Shown: in pieces, positions 1-9,130 of the stretch | How positions within the stretch are numbered: position 1 is the stretch's first letter | How the letters are laid out: each line of letters begins with the position of its first letter | Origin: Burkholderia sp. BCC1644 | GTDB lineage: Bacteria; Pseudomonadota; Gammaproteobacteria; Burkholderiales; Burkholderiaceae | NCBI RefSeq assembly: GCF_902833225.1 | Contig: NZ_CADFEI010000009.1 | Coordinates: 248,001-312,000 of the forward strand | Length of the DNA: 64,000 nt | Direction of reading: 5' to 3' | The notes under the pieces: generated by a model | Told to the model about the DNA's origin: nothing | Database searches by the model: none | The model's input: only the letters and a program-made list of their open reading frames with translations | Program-made: the position numbers and the translations under genes

Positions 1-351
1 CGCCAGCGCGTCGATCTTCGCGTCGTCGAGTTCGCGTGCGAGCGGCGCCATGTAGGCGTTGCTACGCTGGCCGGTCGCGAACGCGCGCAGTTGTGCGGCG
101 ATATAGGTGGCCGGCTGGCCGGACAGCGACGGATACCATGCGTTCTGCGACTGGCCATGCACGCCGTGGCAGAAGAAGCACGTCTCCTGCGGCTGCGGCC
201 ATGCGCCGCCGTTGGCCGTGTCGGCGCCGCCGATCGCGGCCATCGCCCTCTGGTAACGCATGCCGTCGACGAGGTCGGGCCCGTACAGCACGCCGCCCGC
301 CAGCACGCCCGCGACCGCCAGCGCGACGCCGATCTTCCAGATTCGTTTCAT
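1..351 (-). CDS. c-type cytochrome (3' end outside window)
   Basis: Class I c-type cytochrome, probably a periplasmic or membrane-anchored electron carrier. The visible 117 codons start with a positively charged hydrophobic leader (MKRIWKIG, then an Ala/Val/Gly-rich segment). One haem motif CFFCH follows at about residues 58-62, and then a 'YPSLSGQPATYIAAQLRAF' stretch typical of cytochrome c4/c553-like domains. The gene runs off the left edge, so a second haem domain is likely but not seen. Its ATG overlaps the stop of the upstream amine oxidase (TGATG), which implies translational coupling and a functional pair. It is clearly paralogous to the di-haem cytochrome at 12048-12707, which also follows an amine oxidase. 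Confidence 0.88.
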   Translation of the reverse strand, partial: MKRIWKIGVALAVAGVLAGGVLYGPDLVDGMRYQRAMAAIGGADTANGGAWPQPQETCFFCHGVHGQSQNAWYPSLSGQPATYIAAQLRAFATGQRSNAYMAPLARELDDAKIDALA

Positions 352-1829
352 CAGGCCTCCCCGCCACGGCTAGCCAGCTTGCCGAGCGCCTGCAGCGCTG
401 CGCGGTGCCCCGAGCGCACCGCGCCATCCATCGCACCGGGCCACAGGTCGGCCGTTTCGGTACCCGACCAGATCAGGCGGCCGGCCTCCGGACGCAGGTA
501 CTTGCCCCATTTCGTCCAGAAGCCCGGCGGCAGCGGATGAATGCACTGCAGCGTCCACGGATCGACGCGGCCCCAGTCGTAGTCGTGGAACTGCGTCGGA
601 TGCAGCGCCTTGTCGCCGAGCGCGCGCGCGAAGATGGCCGACAGCGTCCGTTCGGCGGCCTTCGGTTCAGCCGGCAGCGCACCCGGCGCGACGAACGCGG
701 CGAGCACGCCGACCGAGCCGTCCGGCGGCGAGTTGTCGTACGCCATGAACACGGGGCCACCGACCTCGAAGATCTGCCCGTTGCAGCCTTCGTCGCGCCA
801 GAACGGACGGTCGTACACGTGTACCGTCTTGCGCATCGGCGCATTCGCCGGCCAGTTGCGCTGCAGTTGCGCGCGGCCGTCCGGCAGCGGCGGATCGAAC
901 GCGATCTGCTGGCACAGCGCCGGATTGAGCGCGACGATCACGCGCCGCGCGCGGAGCATGCCGCGATCGGTCTGCACGTCGACCACGTCGCGATCCCAGC
1001 CCGAAATCCTGCGCACCGGGCAGGACAGTCGCACCTTCTCGCCGAGTTCGTTCGCCATCCGGATGCTCAACACCTGCGAGCCGCCGACGAAGCGCGTCTC
1101 CTGTGCGCCGCCCTTGATCGATTCGAGCTTCGCATAGTCGCAGTCGGCGCTGTTGATCATCGACAGGTAGTGCAGCAGCCCGAGCTGCGCCGGTGCACCG
1201 CCAAGCGACAGCTTCGCGGCGAGGCCGAGAAAGTAGCCGTCCTCGTAGGTCACGCCCTGCTTGAGCAGCCAGTCGCCGTAAGTCAGCTTGTCGAGCTCCG
1301 CCGCATGCTGCGCGGTCCAGGGTTCGCGAGACGGCACACCGCGTGCAAGTGCGCCGAGCTTCGCGCCGATCGCGTCGTCGCCGCCCGAGCCGCCATGGAA
1401 ATCCTGCGCGACGCGCGCGTCGCCGGCCAGCACGACCGTCTTGCCTGCGTAATGAGTCGGGAACGTATCGACACCGAGTTCGCGCGCGAGATCGGCGATC
1501 GCCGTCTGGCCCGGGCCGATCCACTGGCCGCCGGCTTCGGACACCACGCCATGCCCGAGATCGTGGTTGTAGGTCCGTCCACCGACGCGATCGCGCGCCT
1601 CCAGCACGACGAACGACTCGCACCCTGCGCGCTTCAGATCGCGAGCGGCGGTGAGCCCCGCAAGCCCGGCGCCGATGACGACGACATCGAACACGCCACG
1701 ATCGGGGGCGGCCGATGCCGCGCCTTCCGCGAACGACACCTCGCCGGCCGCGAGCGACGCGGCGCCCGCAGCCGCGGCGCGCAGTATCCGCCGCCGGGCC
1801 TGCATGTCCGGCTTGTACTTGTTCTTCAT
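351..1829 (-). CDS. FAD-dependent amine oxidase family protein, Tat-like leader (copy 1)
   Basis: Flavin monoamine oxidase/dehydrogenase of 492 residues. The N-terminus has an arginine cluster (QARRRILR) followed by an Ala-rich hydrophobic stretch, a likely twin-arginine signal that would export the folded FAD protein. The dinucleotide-binding motif GAGLAG lies at about residues 53-58, followed by the LEARDRVGGRT signature. The family C-terminal flavin motif WSGTET is near residue 455. The substrate cannot be read from sequence. The next gene is a c-type cytochrome whose start overlaps this stop. In characterised relatives such as NicA2, a neighbouring cytochrome c accepts the electrons, so this may be a dehydrogenase rather than an H2O2-forming oxidase. 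It is roughly two-thirds similar along its length to the protein at 12718-14202. Confidence 0.88.
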   Translation of the reverse strand: MKNKYKPDMQARRRILRAAAAGAASLAAGEVSFAEGAASAAPDRGVFDVVVIGAGLAGLTAARDLKRAGCESFVVLEARDRVGGRTYNHDLGHGVVSEAGGQWIGPGQTAIADLARELGVDTFPTHYAGKTVVLAGDARVAQDFHGGSGGDDAIGAKLGALARGVPSREPWTAQHAAELDKLTYGDWLLKQGVTYEDGYFLGLAAKLSLGGAPAQLGLLHYLSMINSADCDYAKLESIKGGAQETRFVGGSQVLSIRMANELGEKVRLSCPVRRISGWDRDVVDVQTDRGMLRARRVIVALNPALCQQIAFDPPLPDGRAQLQRNWPANAPMRKTVHVYDRPFWRDEGCNGQIFEVGGPVFMAYDNSPPDGSVGVLAAFVAPGALPAEPKAAERTLSAIFARALGDKALHPTQFHDYDWGRVDPWTLQCIHPLPPGFWTKWGKYLRPEAGRLIWSGTETADLWPGAMDGAVRSGHRAALQALGKLASRGGEA

Positions 1830-1876
1830 TTTGCGTACTCCATCCTTCCTTGCGTTCTTGCGGGTTCAACCACAAC

Positions 1877-2845
1877 TCATGGCGCAGCCAGCACGCCGCC
1901 CTGCGAAAACAGCACCGGCTTGCCGCGTGCATCGATCAGCGCAGCGGTGAGCGTCGCGCGATCCGCGCGCTGTGCGACGTCGAACGGGCCGCCTGCCACG
2001 CGCTGCGCGAACGTCAGTCCGTCGAGGCCGACGCCGACCAGCCCGCCGCCCGTTGCGACGAGATCGGTGATCGAGCTGCGCGTGCCGGTGTGCTGCGCGG
2101 CCCACGTCGTGCCGCCGTCGCTGCTCTCGAACAGGCTGCCGAGCAACCCGCCGACCACGATCCGGCCGTCGGGCATCGCGACGCCCGACCACAACGTGCC
2201 TTTTCCGCCCGTCGGCAGATAAGTCCAGTTCGCGCCCCCATCGGCCGACTTGAGCACCATCCCCTGCTCGGACACGATGTAGAGCGCATGCTCGGCGTCA
2301 GCGAACACGTGATAGAGATTGCGGTCGGCCTTGCCGCCGCCCGGCGGCTTCGGCAGCGTCGTACGCGCCCACGTCTTGCCGCCGTCATGGGTCTGCAGCA
2401 GCAGCGACCACAGGCCGACCGCGATGCCGTCCCGTGCATTCGTGAACAGCACCGAGAACAGCGGCTGGTCGACCGACGTGTCGAGCCGCTGCGTGACCCA
2501 TGTGTCGCCGCCATCGTCGGTCGCGAGAATCGCGCCCCACTGGCCGACGGCCCAGCCGTGCTTCGCATCCGCGAACGTCACGGCCGACAGCGTCGCCGAC
2601 ACCGGTACGCGCCGCGCCTGCCGCCAGTTCTTGCCGTCATCGTCGGACAGCAACACGATGCCGTGTTCGCCGACCGCCACGATCCGCGAACCGGCGCGGG
2701 TGGCGTCCATCAGCATCATGTGCGTCGGCGCGGGCCACGCGTGCGCGGGCTTCGCGGCCCAGGCCGCGACCGTTCCGCCCGGCGGTTGCGCGAAAGCCGT
2801 CGCGGCAAAGCAGAGCGCGGTACAGGCAACTAGCGTCTTGATCAT
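1877..2845 (-). CDS. Secreted Ycf48/BNR-type beta-propeller protein
   Basis: A 322-residue exported protein. The Sec signal peptide is obvious (MIKTLVACTALCF...AFAQ). Repeated Asp-box-like blades follow, with phrases such as SDDDGKNW, TDDGGDTW, THDGGKTW and SADGGANW, typical of Ycf48/photosynthesis-stability-like and sialidase-type propellers. In non-photosynthetic bacteria such proteins are often encoded beside MMPL/RND transporters and DUF1302/DUF1329 proteins, as here, but their biochemical role is unknown. A scaffold or periplasmic adaptor role is inference. The gene lies 47 bp upstream of the amine oxidase and probably belongs to the same minus-strand operon. Confidence 0.82.
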   Translation of the reverse strand: MIKTLVACTALCFAATAFAQPPGGTVAAWAAKPAHAWPAPTHMMLMDATRAGSRIVAVGEHGIVLLSDDDGKNWRQARRVPVSATLSAVTFADAKHGWAVGQWGAILATDDGGDTWVTQRLDTSVDQPLFSVLFTNARDGIAVGLWSLLLQTHDGGKTWARTTLPKPPGGGKADRNLYHVFADAEHALYIVSEQGMVLKSADGGANWTYLPTGGKGTLWSGVAMPDGRIVVGGLLGSLFESSDGGTTWAAQHTGTRSSITDLVATGGGLVGVGLDGLTFAQRVAGGPFDVAQRADRATLTAALIDARGKPVLFSQGGVLAAP

Positions 2846-2890
2846 GGATGAACCTCTGTAGTGGTATGCGCGGGCGTCAGTGGCTGAACA
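2843..2890. repeat. Duplicated gene-junction segment, copy A
   Basis: This junction between the short ORF stop and the Ycf48-like start resembles 3165-3211. Both read catg(g/a)(a/g)tgaa(c/t)ctc..., continue through a similar spacer, and end in the shared block tcagtggctgaaca, which encodes the last residues and stop of the gene on the minus strand. The similarity marks an ancestral tandem duplication. Confidence 0.6.
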
Positions 2891-3167
2891 ACGCCGGCCA
2901 GCCCGAATTCGCTACGCCGAGCGCAACGATCGGCGGCTTGTTCGCCACCTGCGCGGCCGCGGCGGCCGTCTGCCGCTCGGCGCTGCCGTCGTTCGGCGAT
3001 GGAGCGACGCCCGGTTCGACCGGCGTGGCGTGACGCACGGCGACGCGCGTTGCGTCGGTCGTGAACGCATGCGCCGGCGCGGGCCGGTCGGCAACCGCTT
3101 CATGGAAACGTTCGAAGGCAGCCGCCGCAAGGCAAAGTACGCCGCAAACTGCGAGAGTCTTGACCAT
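2877..3167 (-). CDS. Short ORF, probable duplication scar of the Ycf48-like and RND genes
   Basis: A 96-codon reading frame. It begins MVKTLAVCGVLCLAAAAF, closely resembling the leader of the next gene (MIKTLVACTALCFAATAF), and keeps 'PAPAHA...DATR', matching 'PAPTHM...DATR' there. It ends in ALFSH, echoing the GLFSH C-terminus of the RND gene just upstream. The simplest reading is that RND plus Ycf48 was once tandemly duplicated and an internal deletion fused the head of one Ycf48 copy to the tail of one RND copy. It may still be translated as a small secreted peptide, but it has no recognisable domain. Annotators may call it hypothetical. Confidence 0.55.
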   Translation of the reverse strand: MVKTLAVCGVLCLAAAAFERFHEAVADRPAPAHAFTTDATRVAVRHATPVEPGVAPSPNDGSAERQTAAAAAQVANKPPIVALGVANSGWPALFSH

Positions 3168-3211
3168 GAGTGAATCTCCGTCGGGATGTTGTCGGCTTCA
3201 GTGGCTGAACA
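3165..3211. repeat. Duplicated gene-junction segment, copy B
   Basis: Partner of 2843-2890. It spans the stop of the RND gene and the start of the short ORF. The block tcagtggctgaaca is identical in both copies and the spacer is diverged but alignable. Confidence 0.6.
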
Positions 3212-5558
3212 GGCCCGGTGCGCGGGCGGGCTTGCGGCGCGGGAACCAGCGCTCGAGCAGCGACGCGAGTGCAGGCAGCGCGGTCATCGCCATCACGAGA
3301 TTCACGACGAACATGAATGCGAGCAGCTTGCCCATGTCGGCCTGGAACTTCAGTGCCGAGAAGCTCCATGTCGCGACGCCGATCGCCAGCGTGATGGCCG
3401 TGAAGATCGTCGCGACACCCACTTCGAGCATCGCGTGCTGCACGGCCTTGACGATGTCCTGGCCGCCCGCCAGATGCACCTGCAGCCGGTTGTAGATGTA
3501 GAACGCGTAGTCGACGCCGATACCCACCGCCAGCACCATGACCGGCAACGTCGCGACCGTCAGCCCGATCTGCAGCTCCTTCATGAACCAGTAACCGATG
3601 AAGGTGGCGACCGACAGCGGCAGGCAGCAGGCCAGCATCGCGCGCCAGTCGCGGTACGCGAGAAACACGAGGATCAGGATCGCCGCGTACACGTAGAGCA
3701 TCATCGGCAACTCGCTCTTCTCGACTTCGTCGTTCGTCGCGGCGAGCACGCCTGCATTGCCCGCGGCCAGCCGCACCGTGATGCCGGGGAGCGGATGCGA
3801 TGCGCGGTACTGCTTCACGTCGTCGAGAATCCGGTTGATCGTCGTCGCCTTGTGATCGGTCAGGAACAGGTGCACGGCCGTCATCCCGCAATCGCGGCTC
3901 ATGAAACCCTTCATGCGCGACACATCGACCGACACCGCGCCATAGTTCTCGCCGTCGATCGGCACGACGTTCATCTTCGGGAAGTCCTCGTTGTAGCCCT
4001 GGTTGTATGCCCGCAGCATCGCCGAGTACGACTGCACCGACACGACACCCGGTTCGGTGCGCATCGCGGCCGAGAAGTCGTCCTCGTACAGGCCGACCGC
4101 CGCGTTGTCGCAGGCCTTGCCATTCGACTCGATCGCAACCGTCAGCCAGTCGAGGCCCATGTCGTAGTTGCCGGCGATCGACGTCGCGTCGCGGTTGAAG
4201 CGCGCGTCCGCGCGCAGTTCCGGCGCGCCGGGCTGCAGCGTGCCGATCACGCGATCGCGGCTCTGCCAGGCGGCGAGCGCGAAGATCGCCACCGTCAGCG
4301 CGACCGTGAGGCTCGAATACTTCGGCTCGGCCACGCGGGCCAGCGCGCGCAGCGGCTTCGCGCGCTGCTGCGCGCGCTTGAGCGAGTTGTCCGCGTAGGA
4401 CTTCGTGAAGTTGAAGCAGGACGCGGCGACCGGCAGCAGGATCAGGTTCGTGACGATCTTGTATGCAACGCCGAGCGATGCGGTGATCGCCAGCTCACGC
4501 ACCATCGGAATCGGAATCAGCAGCAGCGTGATGAACGATACGAACGCGGTAATCAGCGCGAGCACACCGGGGATCAGCAGGCCGCTGAAGCTGTGGCGCG
4601 CCGCATCGAACGAACTCTGCCCGTGCGCGATCTCGCGGACGATGAAGTTCACCTGCTGCACACCGTGCGACACGCCGATCGCGAACACGAGGAACGGCAC
4701 CAGCACCGCGAGCGGATCGAGCCCGAAACCGAGCAGCTTCAGCGTGCCGAACTGCCACACGAGCGACGTCAGCGAGCATGCGATCAGCAGCACCGTGAAG
4801 CGCACCGAATGGCAGTACCAGTACACCGCGAGTGCCGTGAGCAGCAGCGCGACCGCGCAGAAGCCGAGCACGGCCGTTGCGCCGTCGGCGATATCGCCGA
4901 TCTGCTTCGCGAAGCCGATGATCTGGATGTCGTAGCCGGCATCCTCGAACGGCTTGCGGATCTTGCTTTCGAGCAAATGATTGAACGCGACGTAATCGAG
5001 CACCTTGCCCGCGCTGTCGCGCTCGTTCAGCTCGGCCGTGATCATCGCGCTGTCCTCGCCGTGCGACACGAGCGTGCCGACGTAGCCGCCGAGCGTCGTC
5101 GCGCGGCGCACGCGCGCCACGACGTCCGGCGTCAACTGGTCGGGCGTGACCGTGCCGGGAATGATCGGCTCAGCGCGAAAGCCTTCGTCGGTCACTTCGT
5201 TGACGAACGCGTTCGGCGTCCACAGCGAGCGCACGCCGATCCGGTCGACATTCGGCAGGTACGTGACGGCCTGCGTGACGTCGTACAGCCGCGTGAGCCC
5301 CTCCTTCGACCAGATCGACCCGTGCTTCGCCCGCACGACCACGGTGATCCGGTTCGCGCCGAGCAGGTCGTTCCGGTACTGCTGGAACGTGCGGATGTAC
5401 TCGTGCCCGATCGGCATCTGCTTTTCGAAGCCGGCATCCATGCGCAGTTGCACGGCGAACACGGCCATCGCAACGGTGAACAACGCGATCGCCGCGAGCA
5501 CGAGCGCGCGATGACCGAAGAAGAACCTTTCCAGGCGACCGACCAGACGATTGAGCAC
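3198..5558 (-). CDS. MMPL/RND-family transporter
   Basis: A 786-residue inner-membrane transporter of the MMPL/HpnN-like branch of RND permeases. It has one N-terminal membrane segment (about 18-36), a large periplasmic domain, a cluster of helices at about 225-400 (SSD/MMPL-like, with LVPFLVFAIGVSHGVQQ), then a second periplasmic loop and a second helix bundle (about 620-770, with VLAVGIGVDYAFYIYNR). This is the usual duplicated RND architecture without the tripartite HAE partners. Neighbouring DUF1302 and DUF1329 genes suggest an envelope export or lipid/hydrophobic-compound trafficking complex. The substrate is unknown. It sits 62 bp after DUF1302, in the same operon. Confidence 0.88.
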   Translation of the reverse strand: MLNRLVGRLERFFFGHRALVLAAIALFTVAMAVFAVQLRMDAGFEKQMPIGHEYIRTFQQYRNDLLGANRITVVVRAKHGSIWSKEGLTRLYDVTQAVTYLPNVDRIGVRSLWTPNAFVNEVTDEGFRAEPIIPGTVTPDQLTPDVVARVRRATTLGGYVGTLVSHGEDSAMITAELNERDSAGKVLDYVAFNHLLESKIRKPFEDAGYDIQIIGFAKQIGDIADGATAVLGFCAVALLLTALAVYWYCHSVRFTVLLIACSLTSLVWQFGTLKLLGFGLDPLAVLVPFLVFAIGVSHGVQQVNFIVREIAHGQSSFDAARHSFSGLLIPGVLALITAFVSFITLLLIPIPMVRELAITASLGVAYKIVTNLILLPVAASCFNFTKSYADNSLKRAQQRAKPLRALARVAEPKYSSLTVALTVAIFALAAWQSRDRVIGTLQPGAPELRADARFNRDATSIAGNYDMGLDWLTVAIESNGKACDNAAVGLYEDDFSAAMRTEPGVVSVQSYSAMLRAYNQGYNEDFPKMNVVPIDGENYGAVSVDVSRMKGFMSRDCGMTAVHLFLTDHKATTINRILDDVKQYRASHPLPGITVRLAAGNAGVLAATNDEVEKSELPMMLYVYAAILILVFLAYRDWRAMLACCLPLSVATFIGYWFMKELQIGLTVATLPVMVLAVGIGVDYAFYIYNRLQVHLAGGQDIVKAVQHAMLEVGVATIFTAITLAIGVATWSFSALKFQADMGKLLAFMFVVNLVMAMTALPALASLLERWFPRRKPARAPGLFSH

Positions 5559-5620
5559 GACCTTACTCCCTCATGTATTGCGGCGACGCGCGACGCACGC
5601 CGCCAGCCATCCCGCCACCG

Positions 5621-7465
5621 TCAGAAATTCCGCGTGACGAACAACCCGACGAAATTCCGGTCCGCGTACGGCTGGCCCACCGTGTTGTGGCCGCCCCAGA
5701 ACGCGGTGAAGTTGATGCCGGCCTGCCAGTTCGGCGGATTCTGGTTGAACAGCACGTAGACGTTCACCGACTTCGCGCCCTGCATGTAATTCGCGGTGAA
5801 GGTCGGCGTGTAGCCGTACAGGCCGTCCGAGAACGTCACGCCCGGCGTGACCTGCCAGCCGGGAATCAGCGAGCCGTCATAGGTCCAGTTGAAGTCGATC
5901 GTCGCGCCCACCGAGCTCGAGGTGCCCTGGCCCATCCCGATCGGATAGCCGGCCGCCGATCCGTTGTTCAGCCACGGCAGGTAGCCGGTCTGCGGCACCT
6001 GCGTCACGGTCTGCCCGTCGATCGTGCGCGTCACGCCGCTCGCGCTCAGCCCCGGGTAGTAGATCCATGTCAGCTCCCATGTCAGCGCGGCCGAATCGGC
6101 GCCGAGCAGCTTCAGGAACGGATATTCGCTGCGCGTCAGCGCCAGCAGCCCGTTGATGTCGTACTGGAATTTCTTCTTGTCGACCCACTGCTGGCAGTCG
6201 ATACCCGCCACGCCGTTCGTGTTCAGGTCGAGCGGGCCGCCCGCGCCGTAGCAGCTCGACAGCGCAACGGCATCGCGCGGCCGGTACGACAGCTCGGTGC
6301 CGATCGCCCACGGGCCGACGCCGAAGTTCGCGCTCGCGCCGAACAGCTGGCGCCGGCCGAGATACGACCATTGCTCGGTCCCGTTCGCGAGCGACGCGAG
6401 CACCGGCGACTTGTCCGTGTAGTTCAGGTAGTAGAACGCGAAGTTCGCGTCGAACGAGCGCGGCGAATAGTTGAACTTCACACCGAACTGCGGCCGGTAT
6501 TTCGCCGGGAGGTTCGTCGTGCTCGGCAGGCCGATGTCGTTGAACGGCGGCCCCGCATACGTGCCGTTCACGAGCCCGTTCTTGATCGCGTTCAGCGTGT
6601 CCTGGTTGCCGGCCGCCCCCGATCCGCCGATCGCGTTGGCGATCGTGCCCGCGCTCGGGCCGATCACGTTCAGGTTGTTCGTGTTGATCGTGAACGGCTC
6701 GGCGCCGCGGCCGAAGCCGTTCGTCACCGACCAGTACGAGCCGACCGGCGGGTAGCGGTTGCCGTTCCACTGGAACTGGTAATACGCCTCGGTGCTGAAC
6801 CCGTGCGACAGGTCCGCCGCGAAGCTCGCCATCGGCGCCGGCAGCAGCGCCTGCTTGAGCTGCGAGCCGGGAATCAGCAGCTTCTGCACGTCGATCGAGT
6901 TGGTCGCGTTGATGCCGCTCTGCGCGAACATGCTCTCGCCCCAGTTGATCACCTGGTTGCCGAGCCGCACGTGCGCGTTGCGCCCGCCGATCGTGAAATC
7001 CTTCTGCGCCCACAGGTCGAGCAGCTGCGCGTTGTAGACGACCTGCGCGGCCGCCGTACTCGACAACGGCGTGCGGTTCGTGTTGCCGGCGAGGAAGTCG
7101 TACATGCCGGTGCCGCGCACCATGAACTTCAGCCCTTCGGCCGGCATCTTCAGCAGCAGCTCGCTGGTCGCGCTGACGTAGGTGCTGAACGGCTGGCCCT
7201 TGCGGTAGTTCAGGTCGCCGTTGTCCGCGTAACCCCACTGGTTGGTGTTCGCGGCCGCGCCGCAGCCGAACGCGTTCGGATCGCCGGTGAGCGAGCAGCT
7301 CGGATTCTTGGTCCGGATCCCCGCGCCGGCCGTCAGGTTCGTCACCCACGAGCCCTGTACGGCGCCGCCGCCCGCCGTGAAATCGTACGCATACGCGCTC
7401 GACGTCGCGGCACCCGCGATCGCAATCGAAACTGTCGCATTCCTGACTAATCTTGCCGGTTCCAT
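5621..7465 (-). CDS. DUF1302 family outer-membrane-type protein
   Basis: A 614-residue exported protein with an N-terminal signal peptide (cleavage likely after SSAYA). The body is rich in aromatic/polar alternation typical of beta-barrel strands, and the last residue is Phe (FVTRNF), the classical outer-membrane protein terminus. This matches the DUF1302 family. Members are typically encoded with a DUF1329 protein and an RND transporter, exactly as here. The function of the family is not established; an outer-membrane channel or receptor for a hydrophobic compound is inference. Several cysteines are visible (NPSCSL, LSSCYGAGG, IDCQQW), which is unusual for a porin and may indicate loop disulphides. 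Confidence 0.85.
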   Translation of the reverse strand: MEPARLVRNATVSIAIAGAATSSAYAYDFTAGGGAVQGSWVTNLTAGAGIRTKNPSCSLTGDPNAFGCGAAANTNQWGYADNGDLNYRKGQPFSTYVSATSELLLKMPAEGLKFMVRGTGMYDFLAGNTNRTPLSSTAAAQVVYNAQLLDLWAQKDFTIGGRNAHVRLGNQVINWGESMFAQSGINATNSIDVQKLLIPGSQLKQALLPAPMASFAADLSHGFSTEAYYQFQWNGNRYPPVGSYWSVTNGFGRGAEPFTINTNNLNVIGPSAGTIANAIGGSGAAGNQDTLNAIKNGLVNGTYAGPPFNDIGLPSTTNLPAKYRPQFGVKFNYSPRSFDANFAFYYLNYTDKSPVLASLANGTEQWSYLGRRQLFGASANFGVGPWAIGTELSYRPRDAVALSSCYGAGGPLDLNTNGVAGIDCQQWVDKKKFQYDINGLLALTRSEYPFLKLLGADSAALTWELTWIYYPGLSASGVTRTIDGQTVTQVPQTGYLPWLNNGSAAGYPIGMGQGTSSSVGATIDFNWTYDGSLIPGWQVTPGVTFSDGLYGYTPTFTANYMQGAKSVNVYVLFNQNPPNWQAGINFTAFWGGHNTVGQPYADRNFVGLFVTRNF

Positions 7466-7550
7466 GATCCGCCTCCGCCCCTGTCCGCCGCCGGCGCGCG
7501 ATCGTTGCGCGCGCCGGTCCTTTTATCCGTCAGCCGTCAACCGATTGCCG

Positions 7551-8915
7551 TCACCGCTCGCTGACCGAGCGCAGCGATTCCGCCGTGTAGAAATCCTGCT
7601 TGAAGCGCGGATCGTCGGCCTGCTCGAGCCAGCGCACGTCCTTGCCCTGGCCGATCGACGACGCATCGAACACGTAGCGGCCGTTGATCATGTCGTACTG
7701 CGCGAGCGGTTCGTTGTCGCAGGTGCCGCCGAGCTCCCACACCGGAATCGGGTAGCTTTCGCGCACTTTCCACAACTTGCCCTGCGCGTCGTAGTCCTCG
7801 CCGACGAGCGCGAGCCAGCTGTCCTCGTCGAGATAGAACACCTTCTTCGACGCGACGTGCCGCGCGCTCGGCTTGAGCGTCGCTTCGACCACCCACACGC
7901 GATGCGTCTCGTAGCGCCGGTTCGCGGCAGCGAGGCCGTCGGGCGTCGCGACATCGTGCAGCTTGCTCTTGAACCGGTACAGGCCGAACGCGTTGTACGG
8001 CACGATCATTTCCTTCTTGCCGGCCAGCTTCCAGGTGAACCGGTCGAGCGAGCCGTTGATCATGTTGCCTTCGTCGATCAGGTACTGGTTCTCGAAGCCG
8101 ATCAGCGGCGCGTCGTGCGTGTAGGCCGGCATGCGTCGCACGCGGCGCTGGCCCGGGAAGTAGTAGTACGTTTCCGACGCCTTGTTGAAATACTGTCGCT
8201 GCACGAACGCCTGGCCGGCCAGCGCGGCGGGGGAATTCATCTGGAAGTAGACCGCCGCGCTGAGCTGGTCGACGTCCTGCGGCGAGCTCTTGCCGAGCCT
8301 GGCGGACGGGAAGTAGAGCGTTTGCGGGCCGACCGCGTCGATCCATTCGCTGCTGCCCGGCCGCGGCGAAATGGCCGTGGCGACCTGCGCCCAGTCGACA
8401 CCCGCGCCGCGATAGCGCATCTCGTAGTTCAGGATCGCTTCGATGCCGCTCTTCGGCTGCGGGAACGGCACACCCGGCAGCACGGCCGAGGCGAGGCTCT
8501 CGCCGGCCGAATCCAGCCTCGCGGCCGTCAGGTTCGCCCTGGAGTTCTGCTCGACGACGTCAGGCAACTGGCATTCGCGATGGGACGGGTACACGTCCAT
8601 CCGGTAGCCCTTCTTCTGCTTGATCAGCGCGACCTGCCCGGGCGACAGCTTGTCCGCGTACTTGTCGACGTTCGCCGCATCGATCGAATAGAGCGGCTTC
8701 TCGTTGCGGTGCTTCCAGAAATCGCCGCGCTCCTTGCCCCACTCCCAACCCGCGTCGGGCGACTGCTTGCCCGCATAGACCGGCACCGCGCCGTTCTTGC
8801 TCGCCGCGCGGTCGGCGCCGGCCGGCGCCAGGTCGTCCGCCGCGACGGCGGTGCCGATCGCGACACATGCGGCGGCCGCGATCGCGGACGCGGCCCACAA
8901 ACGATGCTTCTTCAT
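7551..8915 (-). CDS. DUF1329 family periplasmic/outer-membrane lipid-binding-like protein
   Basis: A 454-residue exported protein. I chose the ATG at 8915 because a strong aggaga ribosome site precedes it and it gives a clean signal peptide (MKKHRLWAASAIAAAAC...AVAA); the longer frame starts in arginine-rich non-homologous sequence. DUF1329 proteins resemble the outer-membrane lipoprotein-sorting (LolA/LolB-like) fold, and family features such as FPGQRRVRR and 'DLAPAGADR' are visible. It is paired with the DUF1302 gene 85 bp downstream. A role in passing a hydrophobic ligand between membranes together with the RND pump is inference from fold and neighbourhood. Confidence 0.85.
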   Translation of the reverse strand: MKKHRLWAASAIAAAACVAIGTAVAADDLAPAGADRAASKNGAVPVYAGKQSPDAGWEWGKERGDFWKHRNEKPLYSIDAANVDKYADKLSPGQVALIKQKKGYRMDVYPSHRECQLPDVVEQNSRANLTAARLDSAGESLASAVLPGVPFPQPKSGIEAILNYEMRYRGAGVDWAQVATAISPRPGSSEWIDAVGPQTLYFPSARLGKSSPQDVDQLSAAVYFQMNSPAALAGQAFVQRQYFNKASETYYYFPGQRRVRRMPAYTHDAPLIGFENQYLIDEGNMINGSLDRFTWKLAGKKEMIVPYNAFGLYRFKSKLHDVATPDGLAAANRRYETHRVWVVEATLKPSARHVASKKVFYLDEDSWLALVGEDYDAQGKLWKVRESYPIPVWELGGTCDNEPLAQYDMINGRYVFDASSIGQGKDVRWLEQADDPRFKQDFYTAESLRSVSER

Positions 8916-9130
8916 CACGGTTCTCCTTCCTGTTCCGCCTTCGTTCGCCCGTCGTGGACGAAACGCATTCACTTCGATCGCCTTCGTCAGCCGACGATGG
9001 GCCGCTCGTTGAGCGTGACCGGCCGGGCTCCCGCCGGCCGCTCGCCGCTTGTCTTTCATTTCCGCATCTTTCGTCAGTACTGCGATTCATGTTGAACGCG
9101 GCGCCGACGACAAATCATCGATGCGTGCCG

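Noticed and set aside
36-2222. Large plus-strand frames opposite the amine oxidase and propeller genes
   Set aside because: Arginine-rich shadows of high-GC3 minus-strand genes; no family resemblance.
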